A DNA stretch of 28,969 nucleotides, taken from assembly GCA_039028975.1 (NCBI GenBank), contig JBCCHB010000192.1, positions 1 through 28,969 on the forward strand. The letters are read 5' to 3'. The translations under genes were made by a program, and so were the position numbers. The notes beneath the pieces were generated by a model, which saw only the letters and a list, made by a program, of their open reading frames with translations, did not search any database and had not been told where the DNA came from. This stretch comes from JAHBNG01 sp039028975 (lineage in GTDB: Bacteria > Chloroflexota > Anaerolineae > Caldilineales > Caldilineaceae). Each line of letters begins with the position of its first letter. Position 1 is the first letter of the stretch. Of the stretch, positions 1-7,132 are shown piece after piece.

Positions 1-376
1 AGTCTGCCTTCACTCTACTTTTCCTTTGACTAATTTTCATGACTGATTCCTTACTTCCCTACACTATTTCGCTGACTTTTTCATACCATCAGCTACATCA
101 CGGGACACTCCTTCTGAACAAAAGTTCTGTAGGGCAGGAAAGCTAAATTATAGAATCAGCAGACCACAATCAGTAGATCGCAACCGTTCAATGAGCACGC
201 CCACGTGCGGCACGAGGCGTGCCTACTGCTCTGTGATCTACTGACAATGGCATTGGGGTACAAGCGAATGATTAACTAAAATCCTAGTTTGCGATTGCTA
301 TCCACTGAGAATAGTATACTCAGTAGATCGCAACGTCACTCTGAGGCACCGAAGAGTCTCTCATTGACGTTGCGAT
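1..376. other. Non-coding left edge with palindromic repeats
   Basis: I recognise no gene here. Positions 1-170 show no feature I can name. From 171 the stretch is dominated by two related hairpin elements, listed separately. Positions 244-320 between them are AT-rich and featureless. The region lies downstream of the minus-strand DUF3179 fragment. Confidence 0.6.
171..243. repeat. Palindromic repeat, family A, copy 1
   Basis: The element opens with CAGTAGATCGCAAC and closes with GATCTACTG, so its outer 9 bases are inverted repeats. A nested hairpin (GCACGCC ... GGCGTGC) lies inside. The same CAGTAGATCGCAAC end recurs at 321. This looks like a small non-autonomous or REP-like element. No coding capacity or target duplication is evident. 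Confidence 0.7.
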
Positions 377-382
377 CTACTG
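321..382. repeat. Palindromic repeat, family A, copy 2
   Basis: The arms are perfect 18-base inverted repeats: CAGTAGATCGCAACGTCA at 321-338 and its complement at 365-382. The loop is 26 bases. The left end matches copy 1, and 171-184 is also complementary to 369-382, so 171-382 may act as one composite element with 14-bp terminal inverted repeats. It overlaps the distal end of the DUF3179 remnant, which suggests that the element sits at the breakpoint of that gene. Confidence 0.75.
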
Positions 383-631
383 ATACTTATTATAACAGAT
401 AGTCCAGGCGATGCCCTGTCCCGTAGATTGCTGCCGCCAAGTTTCACTTTGCCGATCGTACAGAATTAGATCACTATTGCGCAAACGACCCGTGGTACCA
501 AAATCTAGAATCTCTCCATCAAACTCGCGGTCGAATACAATGCTGGCATTACAGAGCGGGCAGAAGGTCACCGATACGGGTTTTCCACTCACCTTGTCAT
601 TAACAATTGAATGCCAAATGTAGGCGAAAAT
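377..631 (-). pseudogene. DUF3179 protein, internal fragment (relic)
   Basis: The minus-strand frame directly after the glycoside hydrolase stop reads through YIWHSIVNDKVSG, PVSVTFCPLCNASIVFDRE and FGTTGRLRNSDLILYDRQ. These are hallmark blocks of the DUF3179 family: the WHEIVND-like block, the TFCPLCN cysteine pair and the LRNSDL..YDR block. DUF3179 proteins are normally several hundred residues. Here only about 75 remain, without the N-terminal third or the long C-terminal part. Homology ends near TGQGIA (about 410), where unrelated sequence and the palindromic repeat at 321-382 take over. A GTG at 590-592 could start a 71-residue peptide, but that start lies inside the conserved domain, so a relic is more likely than a gene. 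A second, N-terminal DUF3179 piece lies at 4430-4591 on the same strand. Confidence 0.8.
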
Positions 632-3600
632 TCAGTCGACTATGAAGATAGGGTAGTAGATAATTTCCTCGGGGGATTGAGTTTGAGAGTCGAGATGGAT
701 GCGATACCAAAGGGTCTGATGGATGGCGGTGTCGACGGTGAAGCTGATTTGGGTAGCGTTGAAGATCTGATGGTCAATCGGCATGCGGGGGGTGCCGGTC
801 TCGTCTAATACCCAGGTGCGGGCACGCTGAGCATCGCTGAGGGTCAGCGTGATGTCAAAGGTTAAGGGCTGGATGAGGACGGGCGCACTCCCCCACTGGT
901 CGTTGACCGAGTTCTCCTCAGCGTTCCAGACCATGCCCGTATTCTCTGCTCGGGTAAAGACGCCCAGCAGCAGCTCGCGTGAGGTGGCGAGCGGTTGGTC
1001 GTCCAGGCTCTGCACGGTGATGGCCCCAAATTCAGCGGCCTGGGCGGGGATATTGAGCGTAATGTCGGTCAGATTGAACTGCTTGCCATCAATAAAGCCA
1101 ATCACCCCTTGGGCGTGGGGCGCATCAAAGGTAAAGTGACCGCGATTCGTTTCAGAGGTGTCCCAGGTTAGCTGCCCCCCAGCACTCTGATAAATCGGTC
1201 CAGTAGGTGCGGGCAGCGTTAGGGTATGAGGCGTAGCGGCATCAAAGTCGGTAATCCGCAGCCGCCCCCCGAAGACCGCGGCCGGTTCGACCCCTTTATC
1301 ATTCTGCAAGAAGGAATCGATGCTGCTGCCGTAATTCATGCTGGCATAGCGTTCATCGGCAGTCAAACGCAGTGGGCTTAGGGTAGGGGCAGGGGCAGTC
1401 TGCGTGTCCAGGAAGAGCCGAGCCACCACAGGCATCATGCCCGTCGCCACCGGGTTACCCACTAGGTCAAAGAAGCTCACCATTGCATCATTATCATAGG
1501 CAAGCTGGTTGTGGACATAGGCAAAGAGAAAGAGACCATCCCAATCTTGCAGGTTGCCCATAAGCGCCATTAGCAGCGGCGTTTCGATGGCGTAACGGTT
1601 GGGGTTGGCCGAGTTAAATTCGGTGACGGTAAAGGGCTTGTCCTGCACAGCGCCAGACGCTATGTTAAAGAACGCGGCAAAAGGAGAATTGAGCCACGAC
1701 CGATTCTGGATAATCCAGCCGGTCGGTTGCCACGCCCCATCCGGCCACCAGGGGTGGTCCCAGTAGTAGTGGGTATCGACAAAGTCCAGGTCGGCCATGG
1801 CGCGCACATCAGGCAGTCCTAAGGTTGCGGTGCCTGTGTTGAGCGATTGGGATCCCACATCATTCTGGATAAAACGCTGCATCTGCTGAAAGTAGACGCG
1901 CTGCGTCTCTTCATAGAATTGTACCGTGTCGCGCAGCCGTGCCGTCGAGTAGCCAAGTCGATCGGTAAAGCGAATGCGTGTCACGTTGTTGGCTTCCAAG
2001 CTCTCGCTCGCCAACAGCCCCTCGCGTACAATTGGCTTGAGGCTGATGTTGTCGAGCCAGAGAGTACGCGGGCCGCTCTGCCCCACTTGCAAGGTGATGC
2101 GGGCATTGGTGTCATCTTGATTGGCGGTAAAGATATGTTCCTGGCGTTGCCAGCTTGTCGTCGCCTCGACTGTGGTCTCCCAGCCCAGTTGCTGCCAGGG
2201 GACATGATCCTGCATAATGTTAAGACTCATCTGCCCCGCTTCGTTGGACTTGAGGTCGTAGCTGAGTTGATAGGCCTGGCCCTTGACAACCGTTAGCCCC
2301 GCTTGCCAGCACTGGATGTGCCAACTAGCGCCGTCTGCTTGCGTTATGTCGATGCGTAGGGATTGGGTACCCTCGGTGGCTTCAGCACTATCAACCGACC
2401 ATGTGGCCTGATTGTTGGGGGAGACTTGGGTCGCCCACTGCGTCACTCCCGTCTCAAAGCCGCGGTTTGTCAGCATCTCACCCCCAGAGACGCTCCCTTG
2501 GGGTGCCCAAGCCGCGGCCAGCGCCGCGGTGGAGCCATACTTCTGCTCCAGCCAGCCCATCCAGCCCGCAAAGGGATCTACTTCTTGCAATTGAAAGTCA
2601 TCGAACCAGAGGATACCGCTCTGTGTGCCAACATTGAAGGAGACGCGTGCATCCCCATAGTCTGTATCCGTAGCGTCAAACTCGATGCTCTGCTGCTGCC
2701 ACTCGGTCGTCACGTTGATGGTATCGGCCCAGCCGAGTGCATCGTAAGGAGAGACGTTGCGCATCACCGCCCCACCGATGGTGGTGGGGGCATCGGCGCG
2801 CACCGCAAAGCGCAGCCGATAACGTTGGCCAGCCTGCACCGCCAGCCCGCTCTGGCCAAACTGAATGTCCCAATTCGTCCCGCTCACCTGCGTCACGTCA
2901 ATCCGCAGCGCCTGGTTCTCTGCATAGGGATTATTCGTATCGATCCCAAATGCGGCCGATGTAGATGCCGAGTTCTGGGTGAACCAGCTGGTAAGTCCCG
3001 CTTCAAAGCCAGGGTTCACCAGCCGATTGAGGGACGAACCACTTCCCGCCACCTGGGTCCAGCCATCGAGTTGCTGACTATAGAAGGGAGGCAGGGATCC
3101 AGCACGAGCCGGTTCATGGTTGAGGTGGTCGAAGAGAAAGGTCCAGAAAAAGGAGTCTTCGTTGGTCGTTTCGGTGGTAAAGATGACGGGGTCGTTGGCG
3201 TAGCTGAGACCCGTATAGGGATTGACGTGGGCCAGTAGCTCCTGCGCATATTTCTGCTGTAAGCCGATGGCCACGGGATCAAAGAGGGTGGTTGCCTTGT
3301 TGAAGGAGATGTTGCTGGCGCGCATCTCTGCCGCGGCGGTGAATCCGTCGCCCTGCACAAAATTGCGGCTGACGTGTAGGTTGAGGTTGACGTAGATGCC
3401 ATGTCGTTTGAATTGGTAGATGAGATAGTCGAGCCGCGCCAACTGCACTGGATCCATCTGCTGGGTATTGGCCGAAGGATTCAGCCAAATGCCGCTGGGA
3501 CGGCTCCAGGTATCCATGTGGTGAAGGCGTACCGCGTTAAAGCCCAGTTTGGCAAAGCGGGCCGCCACCTTCTCGGCGGCTTGGTTGTCGGCTATTTCGT

Positions 3601-4192
3601 TGTTTCCCTCGGCTGGGTGATCTGGGGAGGGGGGATAGACGGCACTGGCGTTGATGTTGATGCCCCAGAAGCGCACCCGTTGCCCAGTATTGCTAAAGAT
3701 AAAGTGGCCGTCGGCATTGGTCGTCACAAAGCCGCGGGCATCAATCAGCGCGGCCATATCCCCACCGCTCTCACCAGGAGCCAGCAGTAGATCAGACGCG
3801 TTGATAGGTGTCGCGCTGCTGTCGTCCCACGGCAGGTCAAACGCAAACCAGTCGCTAGACATGGCGTCAATGCTGCCTGATCCACCTGCTGCCTCAACCA
3901 CTGTATCGTCCGTTGGGGAGTCGATTTGAGCCACCTGGGCATAGAGACTTTGGTCAGACCCGGTCACAATCAGCAATATCAGTAAGAGCAGGGTACCAAA
4001 CTGCCGATTACTTTTTTGCCTTCGCTGGTGGCTCAGGTCGGTGGCCCTAGTACAAACCGGCAAAAAAGGGGATCTTCGGCAATAAGTGTGAAGCCACTTC
4101 GTCAAAATCGACACAAAATTGTCGATAATGGTTTGCAAGGGCCTATGGTGCCGAAAACCATCAACACGATAACGTTCACTATTTTCTTTCAT
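632..4192 (-). CDS. Secreted clan GH-A glycoside hydrolase with two inserted carbohydrate-binding modules
   Basis: This 1186-residue protein probably acts on polysaccharide outside the cytoplasm. A hydrophobic signal segment (LLLLILLIVTG, about residues 67-80) follows an unusually long, basic leader of roughly 65 residues; the true start could be a later GTG/TTG codon. Mature sequence opens with blocks typical of GH5-like TIM barrels (GQRVRFWGININ, KLGFNAVRLHHMD). The likely acid/base is Glu345 in TTNED, and the likely nucleophile is Glu858 in FTVTEFN. Two CBM4/9-like jelly-roll modules lie between them, at about 390-535 (LVNPGFEAG ... LWFDDFQL) and 570-717 (LTNRGFETG ... LWLDNISL), so they interrupt the catalytic domain. 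The linker between them (WLEQKYGSTAALAAAW) resembles a barrel helix found in other clan A enzymes. The C-terminal 200 residues look like a beta-rich accessory domain. The exact GH family and substrate cannot be fixed by eye. Confidence 0.85.
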   Translation of the reverse strand: MKENSERYRVDGFRHHRPLQTIIDNFVSILTKWLHTYCRRSPFLPVCTRATDLSHQRRQKSNRQFGTLLLLILLIVTGSDQSLYAQVAQIDSPTDDTVVEAAGGSGSIDAMSSDWFAFDLPWDDSSATPINASDLLLAPGESGGDMAALIDARGFVTTNADGHFIFSNTGQRVRFWGININASAVYPPSPDHPAEGNNEIADNQAAEKVAARFAKLGFNAVRLHHMDTWSRPSGIWLNPSANTQQMDPVQLARLDYLIYQFKRHGIYVNLNLHVSRNFVQGDGFTAAAEMRASNISFNKATTLFDPVAIGLQQKYAQELLAHVNPYTGLSYANDPVIFTTETTNEDSFFWTFLFDHLNHEPARAGSLPPFYSQQLDGWTQVAGSGSSLNRLVNPGFEAGLTSWFTQNSASTSAAFGIDTNNPYAENQALRIDVTQVSGTNWDIQFGQSGLAVQAGQRYRLRFAVRADAPTTIGGAVMRNVSPYDALGWADTINVTTEWQQQSIEFDATDTDYGDARVSFNVGTQSGILWFDDFQLQEVDPFAGWMGWLEQKYGSTAALAAAWAPQGSVSGGEMLTNRGFETGVTQWATQVSPNNQATWSVDSAEATEGTQSLRIDITQADGASWHIQCWQAGLTVVKGQAYQLSYDLKSNEAGQMSLNIMQDHVPWQQLGWETTVEATTSWQRQEHIFTANQDDTNARITLQVGQSGPRTLWLDNISLKPIVREGLLASESLEANNVTRIRFTDRLGYSTARLRDTVQFYEETQRVYFQQMQRFIQNDVGSQSLNTGTATLGLPDVRAMADLDFVDTHYYWDHPWWPDGAWQPTGWIIQNRSWLNSPFAAFFNIASGAVQDKPFTVTEFNSANPNRYAIETPLLMALMGNLQDWDGLFLFAYVHNQLAYDNDAMVSFFDLVGNPVATGMMPVVARLFLDTQTAPAPTLSPLRLTADERYASMNYGSSIDSFLQNDKGVEPAAVFGGRLRITDFDAATPHTLTLPAPTGPIYQSAGGQLTWDTSETNRGHFTFDAPHAQGVIGFIDGKQFNLTDITLNIPAQAAEFGAITVQSLDDQPLATSRELLLGVFTRAENTGMVWNAEENSVNDQWGSAPVLIQPLTFDITLTLSDAQRARTWVLDETGTPRMPIDHQIFNATQISFTVDTAIHQTLWYRIHLDSQTQSPEEIIYYPIFIVD

Positions 4193-4429
4193 TATACTTT
4201 GCTCTGCGTGAAAACCGGAGTCTTTGCGATTGAGGATAGCCGGATAGAAGCTCCGGTATTCAACACAACCGCAGTTTAAATCAACTGCTTTCTGTCTATT
4301 TTATAAGGACTTTCGCTAGACATTATGACGCAATTATTGGAGCTGAGTCAAAGTTCGGGCCAAACCAAAATAGACGTAAAAATTGCCTCGAAATGTTCTT
4401 GATAGTCGGTTTGTGAAGCAATGTAAAGC

Positions 4430-4591
4430 CTATTCATCACTAACAATTTCGCGCCAAATCAGAATCGATAATGAATAGGCGTTCGCCTCATTTTCAGACT
4501 CAAAAGCGATAACGGGTTCCTGCTTGCTGAGCCTCTCAGCTGCATCAGCGGCAGACTTGAATGTTTGATCATCAATGCTTGGGATTCCGTC
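4430..4591 (-). pseudogene. DUF3179 protein, N-terminal fragment (relic)
   Basis: Read on the minus strand, this interval encodes DGIPSIDDQTFKSAADAAER, then LSKQEPVIAFESENEANAYS and LSILIWREIVSDE. This is the recognisable N-terminal part of DUF3179 proteins, whose consensus runs DGIPAID..F, then EPVIAF, then ARAYPL.ILIWHEIVND. It is closed by a TAG at 4430-4432 and blocked upstream by a TAG at 4592-4594. A one-base frame change just upstream gives LLSPILGRDGIP, like the family's LLSGGP..DGIP, so at least one frameshift has accumulated. It has no start codon and cannot make a functional protein. It overlaps the 377-631 relic in the IWREIVSDE/IWHSIVNDK block but differs from it there in sequence. 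Confidence 0.8.
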
Positions 4592-4713
4592 CTAGGATGG
4601 GTGACAGAAGTGAGAATGAAGGAAGCTTTGACCTATGCAAATTATAGCAACATTGACAATCGCTTTGTAGTGAAGTGCGTCAGGAATTATCGCCACTGGA
4701 ATCAAAATGAAAG

Positions 4714-4747
4714 TGACGCGCGTCATGTCAAACGGTGACGCCTGTCA
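4714..4747. promoter_or_regulatory. Paired TGAC...GTCA palindromes upstream of the kinase gene
   Basis: TGACGCGCGTCA (4714-4725) is a perfect 12-base palindrome. TGACGCCTGTCA (4736-4747) shares its outer half-sites. Their starts are 22 bases apart, about two helical turns, and the second ends 36 bases before the kinase ATG. A third TGAC...GTCA site follows the response regulator. They look like operators for autoregulation by the adjacent regulator; that role is inferred. Confidence 0.5.
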
Positions 4748-4783
4748 ATACACAATCCTGCTCGATAATGTTACAATTTGACA

Positions 4784-6073
4784 ATGGAACAGAGAGATCT
4801 CGAACCAGGTTTGCTATCCATCTTCCGGCTGCTAACAACGTTCCGTTTTGGGCTGGAGTGGCTGTTCGTGATCAACCGTATCCTTAACATCTCCTTGGAC
4901 GAACCCTCCCCATATGCATCATCTAACTCTCTCTCTGAACGGGTCATTACGCTAGAAGTAACCCTACTAATGATCTATCTTTGGTGGCCTGGTCTTCCAG
5001 CGCGGCTCGGCAACCGATTTCTGCCGCTGGGTTTGGTCTTAGCCACCATTGGGCCGATGTTGGGACATCATGGAGAGCTGTTGACTGAATTTAACGAAAC
5101 AGAAGCTGGCATTGTATCAGAAACCTGGCAAATATTTTTGGTTCTGTTTATTCCTCTGATCTTGATCGGCTGGCAATATGACTTAAGGACGGTACTCTTT
5201 TTCAGTCTGGGTACAGCCCTGCTCGATAGCGGGCTAACGCTCTTAACTGGCTACTTGGGGAACCCACACGTATCCTCCTTGTTGGGTTTAATCAGTGTGC
5301 GAACCCTTACCTATATTTTAGTGGGGTATATGGTCGTCCAGTTGATTAGCAGCCAGCGTCAGCAGCGTCAGGCACTTGCCCAGGCCAACGCGCAGCTGAC
5401 CCACTTCGCCACAACATTAGAACAGCTAACTATCAGCCGCGAGCGCAATCGGCTGGCCCGAGAAATGCATGATACCCTGGCCCATACCTTAAGCGGTACA
5501 GCCGTACAATTGGAGGCGATCAAGACACTATGGGATACGGCGCCTCTGGATGTCCGCTTAATGCTGGAGCAATCCTCAGAAGAGATCCGTATTGGCTTAT
5601 CCGAAACCCGTCGCGCCTTGCTGGCTTTGCGTGCGTCCCCGTTAGAAGATTTAGGATTGGTTCTGGCCGTTCAAGAGCTAGCCGAGTCGGCTGCAGACAA
5701 AATGGGTGCAGTGCTGGATTGGCAAAGTGCTGGGCGGTTCGACCACCTCGCTCCAGCAGTGGAGCAGGGTATCTACCGCATTGCTCAGGAGGCGCTGGCA
5801 AACGCCAGCAAACATGCCGTTGCCCAGGCTATTTCCGTTCAATTGGTACAAAGCAGTAGTCAGATATCGCTAAAAATATCCGACGATGGCATTGGCTTTC
5901 AACCGGATCAGATTGATAGTCAAAACCATTTTGGGCTACTTGGCATGCAGGAACGAGCCAAAGTGATCGATGCCCAGTTGAACATCGAAAGTTCGCCAGG
6001 AAATGGAACTTCGATTCAGTTGGGGATTTATGGAGATGGCTCATTTGTACAAAGTGGGCCAACTGACCGATGA
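4784..6073 (+). CDS. Membrane sensor histidine kinase, HisKA_3 (NarL/DesK-type)
   Basis: This kinase autophosphorylates on His and should pass phosphate to the regulator encoded 54 bases downstream. I use the ATG at 4784; an in-frame TTG lies two codons upstream, and neither has a clear ribosome-binding site. The first 200 residues hold five or six hydrophobic membrane segments with short loops and no recognisable sensor domain, so the signal may be sensed in the membrane, as in DesK. A short coiled stretch (SSQRQQRQALAQANAQL) leads into the dimerisation domain, with the phospho-acceptor His229 in REMHDTLAHTLSG. The ATPase domain has the N-box (AQEALANASKHA), the G1 box (DDGIGF) and a glycine-rich lid (HFGLLGMQERAK). 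The domain order is complete and no key residue is missing. Its signal is unknown. Confidence 0.92.
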   Translation: MEQRDLEPGLLSIFRLLTTFRFGLEWLFVINRILNISLDEPSPYASSNSLSERVITLEVTLLMIYLWWPGLPARLGNRFLPLGLVLATIGPMLGHHGELLTEFNETEAGIVSETWQIFLVLFIPLILIGWQYDLRTVLFFSLGTALLDSGLTLLTGYLGNPHVSSLLGLISVRTLTYILVGYMVVQLISSQRQQRQALAQANAQLTHFATTLEQLTISRERNRLAREMHDTLAHTLSGTAVQLEAIKTLWDTAPLDVRLMLEQSSEEIRIGLSETRRALLALRASPLEDLGLVLAVQELAESAADKMGAVLDWQSAGRFDHLAPAVEQGIYRIAQEALANASKHAVAQAISVQLVQSSSQISLKISDDGIGFQPDQIDSQNHFGLLGMQERAKVIDAQLNIESSPGNGTSIQLGIYGDGSFVQSGPTDR

Positions 6074-6127
6074 TAGGTCAATGGTAGATTTGCTCGCTTG
6101 TTGCCCACAAGCGTATGGAGGAAATGG

Positions 6128-6778
6128 ATGATTCGCGTCTTAATTTGTGACGATCAGGATATTGTCCGTCAAGGCTTGCGGATAATTTTAAACAACCCTT
6201 CCGACATTGAAGTGGTGGGCATTGCGAACGATGGCGCGGAAGCTCTGGATTTGATTGCCCAAAGCCAACCCGATCTCGTACTAATGGACCTCAAGATGCC
6301 AGGCATGAATGGCATTCAGGCAACCCGCCAAATTCGAGACAAGTACCCTGCTGTACAGGTACTGGTTCTGACGACTTATGATGCTGATGAATGGGTCTTT
6401 GATGCCATTCGTAGTGGCGCGGCTGGGTACTTGCTCAAAGATACGCCAGCCGACCAGCTAGTGGCCGCGGTTAGAGGCACCATCGCAGGTAAGACCCACG
6501 TTGATCCCGATGTAGCGGGCAAGCTATTCGCTCAAATTAACCAACACACCCCAACACCAAATACCACGTTGGGGGTCGACCTGAACAGCCGTGAACGTGA
6601 CATCCTCAGTCTGTTGGCACGTGGCTTAAGTAACCCCGATATTGCCCAACGCTTACACCTCTCCGATGGTACCGTGCGCAACTATGTCAGCACGATTTTT
6701 ACCAAATTGGGCGTCACCGATCGTACCCAGGCAGCCATTCTAGCATTGCGCCATGGCCTAGTTGACACAGATATGTGA
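6128..6778 (+). CDS. NarL/FixJ-family response regulator
   Basis: This 216-residue transcription factor is the obvious partner of the upstream kinase. I chose the ATG at 6128 because GGAGG (6117-6121) sits six bases before it and the protein then opens directly with the receiver strand MIRVLICDDQD. The receiver is complete: acidic pair Asp8/Asp9, phospho-acceptor Asp54 (LVLMDLKMPG), switch Thr82/83 (VLTTYD) and Lys104 (GYLLKD). A LuxR-type helix-turn-helix occupies about 152-212 (LNSRERDILSLLARGLSN ... DGTVRNYVSTIFTKLGV). The stop codon lies inside a TGAC...GTCA palindrome like those upstream of the kinase. Autoregulation, and control of the following multicopper oxidase, are plausible but inferred. 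Confidence 0.94.
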   Translation: MIRVLICDDQDIVRQGLRIILNNPSDIEVVGIANDGAEALDLIAQSQPDLVLMDLKMPGMNGIQATRQIRDKYPAVQVLVLTTYDADEWVFDAIRSGAAGYLLKDTPADQLVAAVRGTIAGKTHVDPDVAGKLFAQINQHTPTPNTTLGVDLNSRERDILSLLARGLSNPDIAQRLHLSDGTVRNYVSTIFTKLGVTDRTQAAILALRHGLVDTDM

Positions 6779-6806
6779 CAACTGTCATCTCAATAGGTGA
6801 CGCACC
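6776..6806. promoter_or_regulatory. Palindromes at the end of the regulator gene, upstream of the oxidase
   Basis: TGACAACTGTCA (6776-6787) begins on the regulator's stop codon. GGTGACGCACC (6796-6806) follows at once. The 8-mer GGTGACGC is also found at 4734-4741, within the kinase upstream palindromes. Recurrence of the half-sites on both sides of the two-component pair suggests binding sites of the same regulator, here serving the multicopper oxidase. Confidence 0.45.
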
Positions 6807-6827
6807 TCCATAGACAGCCCCAACTCA

Positions 6828-6862
6828 GCATGTTAGGATAATCTTATATAAGTTTAACATGC
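6828..6862. promoter_or_regulatory. Inverted repeat flanking an AT-rich core, possible operator/promoter
   Basis: GCATGTTA (6828-6835) and TAACATGC (6855-6862) are perfect 8-base inverted repeats flanking a 19-base AT-rich spacer that contains TATAAG. It could be a dimeric regulator site over a promoter of the oxidase. No firm -35/-10 pair is seen. Confidence 0.3.
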
Positions 6863-6962
6863 ATGCCAGCTTAGCAATTTGAATAAAATATTGGTTACGG
6901 TGTTGGCCAGATGTCAGTATCCTCAGCATGAGTCAGAACATGGATGAATTGGTTTACAAATT

Positions 6963-7021
6963 GTAGGCGCTTTGTAGCTGCGCACTCCTGTGTCTAGGCT
7001 GCGCAGCTACAAAGCGCCTAC
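6963..7021. repeat. Long palindromic hairpin, family B, copy 1
   Basis: The arms at 6963-6984 and 7000-7021 are perfect 22-base inverted repeats with a 15-base loop. They begin GTAGGCGCT and end AGCTGCGCA, the same ends as the hairpin at 25827-25892; only the middle of the stem differs. Outer flanks GGATGAA and TTCATCC also pair imperfectly. Two copies with conserved ends but different cores point to a mobile or repeated hairpin family rather than a gene-specific terminator. Confidence 0.8.
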
Positions 7022-7132
7022 GGTTCATCCGAATTGTTATCGTGTATGAACCTGCGATATCTTCCAAAGTAACTGCCACCACTGGGAATTCACCTCAAAT
7101 GCACAATAAAATAATGTTATGGAGATAATATA

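Larger units (their letters stand above)
4193..4783. other. Divergent intergenic region: DUF3179 relic and kinase promoter
   Basis: This 590-base gap separates the glycoside hydrolase (leftward) from the histidine kinase (rightward). It must hold both promoters. I see no convincing sigma70 pair. It contains the DUF3179 N-terminal relic (4430-4591) and two TGAC...GTCA palindromes (4714-4747), both listed separately. Positions 4193-4429 are AT-rich with nothing I recognise. Confidence 0.6.
6779..7132. other. Upstream region of the multicopper oxidase gene
   Basis: This 354-base gap contains no gene that I can see. In order it holds the regulator-like palindromes, an inverted repeat around an AT-rich core (6828-6862), a long hairpin of repeat family B (6963-7021) and a good ribosome-binding site (GGAG at 7121-7124) for the GTG start at 7133. 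Confidence 0.6.

Noticed and set aside
2363..3238. 291-codon plus-strand frame inside the glycoside hydrolase gene
   Set aside because: It is antisense to the carbohydrate-binding modules, which are clearly coding on the minus strand; no domain is recognisable in the plus frame.
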